From: an uncultured Blautia sp.
Lineage (GTDB): Bacteria > Bacillota > Clostridia > Lachnospirales > Lachnospiraceae
NCBI GenBank assembly: GCA_900556555.1
Contig: USPF01000051.1
Span: 1-15,390 of the forward strand
DNA: 15,390 bases
Direction of reading: 5' to 3'
A program made the position numbers and the translations under genes. Below are positions 9,286 to 15,390 of the stretch, piece after piece (position 1 is the first letter of the stretch; the number at the start of each line of letters is the position of its first letter). Below the pieces are notes generated by a model. The model did no database searches. It saw nothing but the letters and a program-made list of their open reading frames with translations, and was not told the DNA's origin.

Positions 9286-9314
9286 TCCTGCACCTCCTTT
9301 ATCCTCATTTTTAT

Positions 9315-9350
9315 ATTATATATAGTAATACAAATAATACAAAAAATCAA
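9315..9350 (-). promoter_or_regulatory. Promoter and possible autoregulatory operator of the GntR unit
   Basis: On the minus strand TTGATT (9345-9350) and TACTAT (9322-9327) are 17 nt apart. A second, perfect -10 TATAAT lies at 9315-9320 with a weak TTGTAT (9337-9342) 16 nt upstream. The region is almost pure A/T and contains a tandem GTATTA-TTT-GTATTA and short TATTA/TAATA symmetry over the -10 boxes. Autoregulation by the adjacent YtrA-type repressor would fit, but the operator is inferred. Confidence 0.5.
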
Positions 9351-9361
9351 GATTCTTATTT

Positions 9362-9414
9362 ATTTAAAAAAGAACCCGCAGAAACCAGGTTTCAAACCTC
9401 TGGATTCTGCGGGT
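9362..9414 (-). terminator. Strong Rho-independent terminator of the sensory operon
   Basis: On the minus strand ACCCGCAGAA (9405-9414) pairs with TTCTGCGGGT (9374-9383). The stem continues inward through CCAG/CTGG and GGTT/AACC with one mismatch and a small bulge. A T-rich tail (TTCTTTTTT) follows. It lies 33 nt after the stop of the small ORF at 9448, so that ORF is inside the transcript. Confidence 0.92.
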
Positions 9415-9447
9415 AACTCCTGTTTCCCAGTCCAATGTTTACTTGGT

Positions 9448-9552
9448 CTATGCCGCTTCCTGCAGCTTCTGGATCAACCTCTCAATTTCCTCTGTACTCA
9501 TACCCATGAAAAGAGTCATTTGTTTTACCAGTTCTGTTGCGTCTCGTTTCAT
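9448..9552 (-). CDS. 34-residue small protein, last gene of the sensory operon
   Basis: The ORF has ATG at 9550-9552 and TAG at 9448-9450. A Shine-Dalgarno-like AAAGGA lies 9 nt upstream, and the start is only 23 nt after the stop of the galactose-binding lipoprotein gene. The predicted protein begins MKRDATELVKQMTLF and ends IERLIQKLQEAA. It is largely helical, with a hydrophobic patch (LVKQMTLFMGM) followed by a charged amphipathic helix (STEEIERLIQKLQ). It has no signal peptide, no cysteine and no family I recognise. Location between a structural gene and a strong terminator, with its own binding site, argues for real translation. It might bind the kinase or a membrane partner, but nothing in the sequence proves that. 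Confidence 0.6.
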   Translation of the reverse strand: MKRDATELVKQMTLFMGMSTEEIERLIQKLQEAA

Positions 9553-9575
9553 ACTGTTTATTCCTTTACTTTTTT

Positions 9576-10583
9576 CTATTCCAACACTTTTGCATAAGGA
9601 AGGTAAAGATACTTTTGATTTTCAAATGGAATCTCATCCATACCCTCACCCGATGCCAATGCTGCTGCCAGTTTTGCCATAGCCTCTGCCTGACCTTTCT
9701 TGTCGTTATAAACAGTACCATCCAGCTTTGACTCTCTTACGGCCTTTAATCCCACATCTGTACCGTCGATTCCGAAAAACAACGGCAGCGTAGATTCTGT
9801 ATAATTTAATTTTTCATAGGCATCTATAGCACCAAGTGCCATTTCATCATTATTGGCCAGAACAAGTTCAATCTTTGTCTGATACTGGCTAATCATCTGT
9901 GACATTCTATTTTCTGCCTGAGCTCGGTTCCAGTTAGCCAGCCCATAGCTTAACTTTTCCAGTTCAATTCCATTTGCTTTTAAAGCCTCTACTGCATTTT
10001 CTGTGCGGATAATAGTATCCTGATGTCCCGGTTCACCTTCCAGCACAACATACTGGATTTTCCCGTCTTTATTTCGGTCACTCTGGGGATTTTTCTTAAT
10101 TACATCTGCTGCGATTTCGCCCTGCATAGTACCAGATTCCTGTGCATCTGCCCCTACATAATATAACTTTTCCCATTGCTGCATATCTTCAGCTACAGGT
10201 TCTCTGTTGAAAAAAATCAATGGAATATCATTGTCTCTGGCCAGGTCTATAATCTCCGAAGGATCTGTCCTGTCTACCAAATTCACACAGAGAACATTAC
10301 ACCCTCCGTCAATTAATTCTTGTACCTGATCATTCTGGGTTTTCTGAGAGCCTCCGGCTCCCTGTATATTCACACTGGCTTTCTTACCCTGTGACTCTAA
10401 TTCACGGATTTCTTTCTTAAAACAATCCAGCAGTTCATTTAAAAAAATATCACTCTGATCATAGTAAGTCACACCAGCGCAAAGACCCTGCTCTTCCTGT
10501 ATATCCTGTTTCTGGCAGCCGTTTAAACACAATACTACTGTACCAAAAAAGATTCCTGCAGCTACGTTTCTTTTCTTCCTCAT
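9576..10583 (-). CDS. Glucose/galactose-binding lipoprotein (MglB-like)
   Basis: The 335-residue protein is a type I periplasmic-binding protein. A lipoprotein signal peptide ends in LCLNGC, with Cys23 as the lipidated residue, so it is tethered outside the membrane. Against E. coli MglB from memory, the sugar contacts are all kept: Asp45 and Phe47, Asn126 in FFNREP, His187, Asp189 and Arg193 in GEPGHQDTIIRT, Trp218, the VLANND loop (241-246), Asp273 and Asn293. The EF-hand-like calcium loop DRNKDGKIQ (169-177) and its partner Glu239 are also present. D-galactose or D-glucose binding is therefore well supported. It follows a sensor kinase gene rather than mglA/mglC, so it may be a sensing receptor, a second transport receptor, or both. 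An AGGGA site precedes the ATG. Confidence 0.92.
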   Translation of the reverse strand: MRKKRNVAAGIFFGTVVLCLNGCQKQDIQEEQGLCAGVTYYDQSDIFLNELLDCFKKEIRELESQGKKASVNIQGAGGSQKTQNDQVQELIDGGCNVLCVNLVDRTDPSEIIDLARDNDIPLIFFNREPVAEDMQQWEKLYYVGADAQESGTMQGEIAADVIKKNPQSDRNKDGKIQYVVLEGEPGHQDTIIRTENAVEALKANGIELEKLSYGLANWNRAQAENRMSQMISQYQTKIELVLANNDEMALGAIDAYEKLNYTESTLPLFFGIDGTDVGLKAVRESKLDGTVYNDKKGQAEAMAKLAAALASGEGMDEIPFENQKYLYLPYAKVLE

Positions 10584-10599
10584 GTTTCTTCCCTACTTT

Positions 10600-11550
10600 C
10601 TACTGGCTCATTGTAAAAAGGAGCTCCTGATTTTCTTTGGAAAACAATGTATCCCGCCTCAAAACGATATAAGGTATCTTCTTTCCCGGCATAGTATAAA
10701 AGAAATGTTCCAATTTTTCTGCCATTTGTGACAAACTCTGATACCCCATATTAAAAGCGTCTGGCACTACCAGGCACTCAGCAATTCCTGTATCAAGATA
10801 ATACACCGCTTCTGTTGATTTCCCAATACCATACACCAGCGAACCATGAAGATTATTGGTGGCAGCGGCTGCTCCCACCCTGACCAGGCTATTGTCATCT
10901 AAGGCAATGACAAAATCCACTTTCTGCTGCTCCTGCAATTTTTCAGACACAGACCATAATACTACAGCACCTTTATCTTTCAATGTATCTAGCAATCCGC
11001 TTTCTCTTGCTGCTACTGCTTCTGTATCTCTATTCTCGGCAAATAAGCCAATTGTCTTGTTCTTGACATTTCCATTGTAATCCTTTAATAATTCTTTTGC
11101 CAATGTAACGCCCATCTCATAATGTTCTGGCTCTGTAACCGGGAATGCGTCTGAAGTCTTTTCTCTGTCTACTGTGGATTCCACCAGCATAACAGGAACT
11201 TTCTTTTCAATTTTTTTCAACATTTTCCTAGATTCTTCTCCCGGTACTGGCTGGACTATAATTCCATCTGCACCCTTTGCTATTTCCTTTTCTATCATAG
11301 CCTTTTGCTCTTCTGCCGTGAATTCTTCCCCTGTACTTACTACAAACAGTTCTATCTTTTTATCCTCGGCAGCCATCTTAAGGCCATATTGAAAGGCTGT
11401 CCACTGGTTATCGTCAGAGTTTTGGACAATCACCGAAATCTTATCCAATTCTTCTCCATTTTTCTCTCTTATCATAAGGGATGCCAAAATCACAACCATA
11501 CTTCCCAGAATCATTTCTATAAAAAGAAATACTCTCTTGCTATTCTTCAT
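10600..11550 (-). CDS. Membrane-anchored periplasmic-binding-like protein
   Basis: I choose the ATG at 11550 (316 residues) because AGAGGA lies 6 nt upstream of it. An ATG six bases earlier (11556) would touch the same site. The N-terminus has basic residues and one hydrophobic helix (about 6-26), with no cysteine and therefore no lipobox, so it is probably an uncleaved anchor. The rest has the two-lobe sugar-binding fold of the Peripla_BP_4 type: ISVIVQNSDDNQWTAFQYG at the start, KGADGIIVQPV near residue 90, and FVIALDDNSLVRVGAA in the second lobe. The gene overlaps the end of the kinase gene by 11 nt and precedes the MglB-like lipoprotein gene by 16 nt. This resembles the XylFII co-receptor of clostridial LytS-type kinases. 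The ligand is not evident. Confidence 0.88.
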   Translation of the reverse strand: MKNSKRVFLFIEMILGSMVVILASLMIREKNGEELDKISVIVQNSDDNQWTAFQYGLKMAAEDKKIELFVVSTGEEFTAEEQKAMIEKEIAKGADGIIVQPVPGEESRKMLKKIEKKVPVMLVESTVDREKTSDAFPVTEPEHYEMGVTLAKELLKDYNGNVKNKTIGLFAENRDTEAVAARESGLLDTLKDKGAVVLWSVSEKLQEQQKVDFVIALDDNSLVRVGAAAATNNLHGSLVYGIGKSTEAVYYLDTGIAECLVVPDAFNMGYQSLSQMAEKLEHFFYTMPGKKIPYIVLRRDTLFSKENQELLFTMSQ

Positions 11551-13405
11551 TACCATTCCTCTGCATCTCTTTTTTCTCTATCTCTTCTTTGCTGAACAGG
11601 TGTCCTTTTTCCAGAATCTTCCTATTTTCTTCTGTATAAGGAATTGCAGGAATGCGGATGGAAACCCTGGTTCCTTCGTCAGGCTCACTTTCTATCAAAA
11701 GGCCGTATTCTTTTCCAAACAAAATCTGAAGTCTGTTATTGATATTAACCAATCCTACTCCTGAACCATGTTTACGCTTCCGGTTGCTGTCCGTTAACAG
11801 AAGGCTTACTTCCTCTTCAGACATCCCGATTCCATTGTCTTCTACAGATAGAATCAAAAGATCTTCTTCTTTTTTCACCCGAATCATAATTTCACCACAG
11901 TCATCCATAGGATCCACACCGTAGTTAATAGAATTCTCCAAAATCGGCTGAAGCGTTAATTTCACAGCACAATATTTTTCCAAATCTGGATCCACATCGA
12001 AAGTAACCGAAAATGCATCCTTATAACGTATTCTCTGGATATTCATATAACTTTTTGCGTGTTGCAGTTCATCACGGACACTAATAATGGTATGTCCCTG
12101 AGAAAGGCTGATGCGGAATAATTTTGCAAGCTGGGAAATCATAAATGCTGCCTCATCATTCCGCTCTCCTTCAATCATCCAGGTAATGGAATCCAGGGCG
12201 TTATATAAAAAGTGCGGATTAATCTGGCTTTGCAGTGCATCCAGTTCACTTTTTCTTCTCTCATTCTGCTCCCAGACAATTTCCTGCATCAGTTCTTCAC
12301 TTTTCTCATAGGAACTTTGAATGGAATAACCAAGATGCCTGATTTCAGAAGAACCACCGATATAAATTTCCGGTTTCTTTCCCGCTTCATATTCCATAAC
12401 AGAATGATTCAGTTTTAATATTGGTCTGGAAATCCTCTGGGTCACTACACGGTTAATGATAATCAGCATCATAGCCATCAAAAGGATTACCATAACAATA
12501 AAATACCGGATATTAATCATCTCATGGCTGAAAAGAGAATACGGGATTACACCGACCAGCTTCCATCCTGTGTAACTGACTGTATTCACAATTACTTTTC
12601 TTTGCACACCTTCAAACTCTTCATCATAGACACCGTCTTTATAAGATGCTGCAACCGAACTGTTTTCTTTACAGATTCCATCACTGATTTGAATCTGTCT
12701 TGGATGATAAATAATCTGCCCGTTATTGTCACAGAGATAATAATACTGTCCATTACTGACTTCATTAATCTGCTTCATCATTCTAGAAATACTAGAAAAA
12801 TCCATATCTACCAGAAGGACTCCCGTCTGAGAAGTCCGGTTTTCTGTGAGTTCCACCGCTCTGCTGGAGGAGATGACCCAGTAATAACGGAAAGAATTAT
12901 CGTCAAAGAGATTCTGGATGTGTGGTATGGAAAAATGTATATTTTCCATCTTATCCATGGCCTTCTGGTACCATTCCTGCCTGGTTACATCCGGATCTTC
13001 TTTCTGAGATGCCACAGGTTCCGCTGCCACAAGACTTCCATCTTTGTTATAAATAGCAATTGTACGCAGTTTATCCCTGTTTGCCTCATAGAGGAGATTC
13101 ATCCCCTTCTGGATTTCTTCCCGCTTATCATAAAAATCATTTTCCTTTACTACATTATAATAAACCGCATCCGAGATTTGTCTCATGTTCACCAGATAAT
13201 CCTCCATGGATTCTCCTGTCTGTTCCATAAGTTTTCTGGAGCTTTCCGTCGTTTCCTGCCTGGACAACATGGAAAATCTCATATACATAAGAACTCCCAT
13301 AAGCAGCATGGTCAGCACTGAAATGAAGGAAAACACCAGCATCAACGTACTTTGAATCCCTCCCGGTTTCATTTTTTTTAAATACTGCAGCAATCTTTTT
13401 TTCAC
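11540..13405 (-). CDS. YesM-type sensor histidine kinase
   Basis: The 621-residue membrane kinase starts with GTG (13403-13405), which overlaps the response regulator stop as GTGA. Two membrane helices (about 20-43 and 300-319) flank a large extracellular dCache-like domain (about 50-295). A HAMP segment (about 320-372) follows, then the His_kinase domain with phospho-acceptor His398 in LQSQINPHFLYNAL. The ATPase part has the N box LQPILENSINYG (485-496), DNGIGM (523-528) and GSGVGLVNINNRL (547-559). All catalytic motifs are intact. A charged tail of about 30 residues follows the ATPase domain. This class (YesM/LytS-like) commonly controls carbohydrate uptake in Firmicutes. The two binding-protein genes downstream suggest that a sugar-loaded receptor is its signal. 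Confidence 0.94.
   Translation of the reverse strand: MKKRLLQYLKKMKPGGIQSTLMLVFSFISVLTMLLMGVLMYMRFSMLSRQETTESSRKLMEQTGESMEDYLVNMRQISDAVYYNVVKENDFYDKREEIQKGMNLLYEANRDKLRTIAIYNKDGSLVAAEPVASQKEDPDVTRQEWYQKAMDKMENIHFSIPHIQNLFDDNSFRYYWVISSSRAVELTENRTSQTGVLLVDMDFSSISRMMKQINEVSNGQYYYLCDNNGQIIYHPRQIQISDGICKENSSVAASYKDGVYDEEFEGVQRKVIVNTVSYTGWKLVGVIPYSLFSHEMINIRYFIVMVILLMAMMLIIINRVVTQRISRPILKLNHSVMEYEAGKKPEIYIGGSSEIRHLGYSIQSSYEKSEELMQEIVWEQNERRKSELDALQSQINPHFLYNALDSITWMIEGERNDEAAFMISQLAKLFRISLSQGHTIISVRDELQHAKSYMNIQRIRYKDAFSVTFDVDPDLEKYCAVKLTLQPILENSINYGVDPMDDCGEIMIRVKKEEDLLILSVEDNGIGMSEEEVSLLLTDSNRKRKHGSGVGLVNINNRLQILFGKEYGLLIESEPDEGTRVSIRIPAIPYTEENRKILEKGHLFSKEEIEKKEMQRNGNEE
11557..11562 (-). promoter_or_regulatory. 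Ribosome binding site deciding the start of the anchored binding protein
   Basis: AGAGGA on the minus strand lies directly against the ATG at 11556 but 6 nt from the ATG at 11550. The second spacing is the functional one, so the shorter protein is preferred. The site lies inside the 3' end of the kinase gene, which implies coupled translation. Confidence 0.6.
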
Positions 13406-15006
13406 TTTTTCGCATACTCCGTTCTGTATTTAGAAGGGGATACCCCAAAACGCCGTTTAAAAACATAGCTGAAATAATTAGCATCTGCATATCCGACCTG
13501 CTTTGCTATGATATAACTCTTTTCGTTTGTCTCTATCAACATACGAGAAGCTTTTTCCATTCGGTAATCTGTAAGATATCCAATAAAAGAAGTACCTTCT
13601 TCTTTCTTAAAAATTGTAGAAAAATAAGAATTCGATACACCCAGTTCCTGACAAACACTATCCAGAGAAAGGTCTTCATCATCATAATGATTCTTCACAT
13701 ACTCTTTTGCCTGTACAATAAAAGAACTGGTGGACTGATCTCTGGCACAGGCAATCTTATCCTGGAAAAACAAACTAATATTCTTCAGCCACTGTCCAAG
13801 ACGTTCCGGCTCCATCTCCATCAGTCTGCTATACAATCTTCCAATATCACTACAGAAATCTTCCATAGAAATATTATGATTAGCTGAAAACCTGTACAAT
13901 GCACTGACCAGTTCCATCACAGCAACCTGATGTTGCTGCATAGATTTTTCAGGAGATGACAATCTGCTAAGATACTGCTCCGCTGCCTCCAGAATATCTT
14001 CTTGAGAACTTAAACGAATCGTCTTAAACAAATTTGACAATTCTGCCTCACTGGTAGAATCCGGTTCTGCCCCTTCTTTTGGTGCAATTTCGTTCATATT
14101 GATAGCCCTTGAGGCTCCATACAGGACACGGTAAGACACCGCTTCTCTGGCACCGCTGTAGGATTTTGATAACTCACTGACCCTATCGCACACCTGGCCG
14201 ATTCCCACAGTCACCACTGCTGCAATAATACGGCTTGCATATTTGCAAAAACGGTCACATTCGTCAGTTAATTCGGATACTTCTTTTTTATCCCTTAACT
14301 GAGCGATCAAAACGGTGTTTCCCAGATAAGAAAAACACTTTGCCTGCCACTTCTGTGCCAGACGTTCTTCTGCCTGTTTCTGCACAGATGCAAATAAAAG
14401 CTGTGGACTCATCCCCTCTTCATTTTGCGCAGATGATGTATGAATGACCAGGCAGCAAAAATAAGGACCCTGAAAAGAAATCTGATAATCTGTTATATAT
14501 TTTGGAACCTCTTCTTCCTGAATCCTCCCCTCAATCAAGGTAGAATAAAAGTTTGCCTGCAGAAGCGGTAGAGATTCCAGATAATACTCCTGTAATATTT
14601 TTGCATTTCGTTTTTCACTGATTTCCTGATCCAGTTTCGTCTTCAATCTTTTGAAAATTTCCGTTAATTCTATGGCATTTAAAGGCTTCAGAATATACTC
14701 CTCTGCTTCCAGATGGATAGCTTCTCTGGCATATTCAAATTCATCAAAACCCGTGAAAAACAATATTTTCGTATCCGGATACTCTGCCTTTACCTGCTTT
14801 GCCAGTTCCATTCCATCCATATAAGGCATCTTGATGTCCGTGATCATCACATCCGGCTGATATTCTTCCACCATTTCCAGTGCTTTCACACCATTATTTG
14901 CATGTCCAATCACCGAAAAACCAATCTCTTCCCATGCAATTTTCTTCATAATAATCTGGATAACTTCCTCTTCATCATCCACCAGCAGCAATGTATATCG
15001 ATCCAT
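13402..15006 (-). CDS. YesN-type response regulator with AraC DNA-binding domain
   Basis: I choose the ATG at 15006 (534 residues): GGAG lies 6 nt upstream and the receiver domain then starts MDRYTLLLVDDE, as is usual. An ATG at 15018 would add four residues and has an AGGA spaced only 4 nt away. The receiver domain (about 3-118) has the acidic pair Asp10/Asp11, phospho-acceptor Asp57 in TDIKMPYMDG, Thr85 and Lys107. A long helical linker (about 120-425) follows. The C-terminal AraC/XylS domain (about 429-531) has both helix-turn-helix units and the family ending QVGYADANYFSYVFKRRFGVSPSKYR. It is the first gene of the operon, so kinase and receptors are likely autoregulated. The natural target is the flanking mgl operon (inference). 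Confidence 0.95.
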   Translation of the reverse strand: MDRYTLLLVDDEEEVIQIIMKKIAWEEIGFSVIGHANNGVKALEMVEEYQPDVMITDIKMPYMDGMELAKQVKAEYPDTKILFFTGFDEFEYAREAIHLEAEEYILKPLNAIELTEIFKRLKTKLDQEISEKRNAKILQEYYLESLPLLQANFYSTLIEGRIQEEEVPKYITDYQISFQGPYFCCLVIHTSSAQNEEGMSPQLLFASVQKQAEERLAQKWQAKCFSYLGNTVLIAQLRDKKEVSELTDECDRFCKYASRIIAAVVTVGIGQVCDRVSELSKSYSGAREAVSYRVLYGASRAINMNEIAPKEGAEPDSTSEAELSNLFKTIRLSSQEDILEAAEQYLSRLSSPEKSMQQHQVAVMELVSALYRFSANHNISMEDFCSDIGRLYSRLMEMEPERLGQWLKNISLFFQDKIACARDQSTSSFIVQAKEYVKNHYDDEDLSLDSVCQELGVSNSYFSTIFKKEEGTSFIGYLTDYRMEKASRMLIETNEKSYIIAKQVGYADANYFSYVFKRRFGVSPSKYRTEYAKK

Positions 15007-15044
15007 ATTTTTCTCCATGTAATCCTGTTAAATAATTTTACCTA

Positions 15045-15078
15045 ATTATAACAAGTGCACGACAAAATGTAAATGTAA
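15045..15078 (-). promoter_or_regulatory. Promoter of the two-component/sugar-receptor operon
   Basis: On the minus strand, -35 TTTACA (15068-15073) and a perfect -10 TATAAT (15045-15050) are separated by 17 nt, with an extended TG-N motif just ahead of the -10. Transcription should start near 15038, about 30 nt before the preferred start codon. A tandem hexamer TTACAT-TTACAT (15067-15078) overlaps the -35, and a GTGCAC palindrome lies in the spacer. Either could be an activator or repressor contact. Confidence 0.85.
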
Positions 15079-15093
15079 CGAATCCAGGAACGC

Positions 15094-15120
15094 AAAAAAA
15101 GAGCCAGATTTTCTGACTCT
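15094..15120 (-). terminator. Rho-independent terminator of the mgl operon
   Basis: On the minus strand AGAGTCAG (15113-15120) pairs with CTGGCTCT (15100-15107) through one G-T pair, around a 5-nt loop, and is followed by a run of seven T (15094-15100). It lies 24 nt past the mglC stop and separates mgl from the regulatory operon. On the plus strand the same stem has an A-C mismatch, so it acts mainly on minus-strand transcripts. Confidence 0.88.
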
Positions 15121-15144
15121 TTTTGCTTTGTATCCATATGAAAA

Positions 15145-15390
15145 CTATTTCTTCTGAACATATTTCAAACAGTCAAGTGTTACAGCTACCAGGATGATGA
15201 TACCTGAGAATACGAACTGAAGGTTTGTATCGATACCAAGGATTGTAAGAGAATATGTAAGTGCTGTAAAGATGAATACACCTACTACAACGCCTGAAAT
15301 CTTACCAATACCACCTGTGAAGGATACACCACCTACAACGCAGGCTGCGATGGCATCCATTTCCCATCCCTGTCCATAAGCTGCGGAACC
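15145..15390 (-). CDS. mglC: Galactose/methyl-galactoside ABC transporter permease, C-terminal part
   Basis: The reading frame is open from the window edge, with Gly-Ser-Ala-Ala-Tyr as the first visible residues, and ends with TAG at 15145. The 81 residues contain MDAIAACVVGGVSFTGGIGK, then two hydrophobic helices and the ending DCLKYVQKK. From memory this closely matches the C-terminus of E. coli MglC (LDAIAACVVGGVSFSGG and SLKYARKK at the end), a permease of the carbohydrate ABC importer family that moves galactose, glucose or methyl-galactosides with MglA and MglB. The N-terminal part and any mglA and mglB genes lie beyond the window. It is the last gene of its operon, with a terminator 24 nt downstream. 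Confidence 0.92.
   Translation of the reverse strand, partial: GSAAYGQGWEMDAIAACVVGGVSFTGGIGKISGVVVGVFIFTALTYSLTILGIDTNLQFVFSGIIILVAVTLDCLKYVQKK

Noticed and set aside
11540..11556. Possible frameshift or fusion at the kinase/receptor overlap
   Set aside because: The overlap is short, the kinase has a complete ATPase domain before its stop, and the receptor has its own binding site and start.
12524..13321. Plus-strand frame of 265 codons
   Set aside because: It lies wholly antisense to the kinase gene, is rich in His, Ile and Phe typical of reverse-frame translation, and has no ribosome binding site. The minus-strand product has every expected kinase motif.
13155..13490. Minus-strand frame of 111 codons across the regulator-kinase junction
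   Set aside because: It overlaps both genes in another frame, and their protein sequences are fully consistent with their families.
15007..15018. Upstream ATG at 15018 for the response regulator
   Set aside because: Possible, but its AGGA is only 4 nt away. The ATG at 15006 has GGAG at 6 nt and gives the usual receiver-domain start. The difference is four residues.

Overview
The window looks like chromosome of an anaerobic Firmicute, most likely a Lachnospiraceae member (Blautia/Roseburia-like). This is inferred from moderate-to-low GC, strong AGGAGG-type ribosome binding sites, YesN/YesM-type two-component regulation and the protein sequences. Every gene I can support lies on the minus strand, so transcription runs from high to low coordinates. 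No stretch longer than 300 bases lacks a gene. I saw no tRNA, rRNA, CRISPR array or insertion sequence.

From the right edge, the window opens with the last 81 codons of mglC, the permease of a galactose/methyl-galactoside ABC transporter, followed by a Rho-independent terminator (about 15094-15120). A very good promoter (15045-15073) then starts a compact sensory operon: a YesN-type AraC response regulator, a YesM-type dCache histidine kinase, a membrane-anchored periplasmic-binding-like protein without a lipobox, a glucose/galactose-binding lipoprotein that keeps the sugar and calcium residues of E. coli MglB, and a 34-codon small ORF with its own ribosome binding site. A strong terminator closes the operon (9362-9414). 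I infer that it senses a hexose outside the cell and controls the adjacent mgl operon.

The middle (7580-9285) holds a two-gene unit: a YtrA-subfamily GntR repressor and a multi-spanning membrane protein with a DUF5808-like segment and a C-terminal bacterial PH-like domain. An elaborate hairpin terminator follows (7522-7570).

The left half is a complete F-type ATP synthase operon in the classical order: atpZ-like, atpI, atpB (a), atpE (c), atpF (b), atpH (delta), atpA (alpha), atpG (gamma), atpD (beta), atpC (epsilon), then a terminator (156-200). The c subunit carries a Na+-type ligand set with two carboxylates (E33 and E66), which suggests a sodium-coupled enzyme. At the left edge a further minus-strand gene begins (ATG at 49-51) and runs out of the window after 17 codons.
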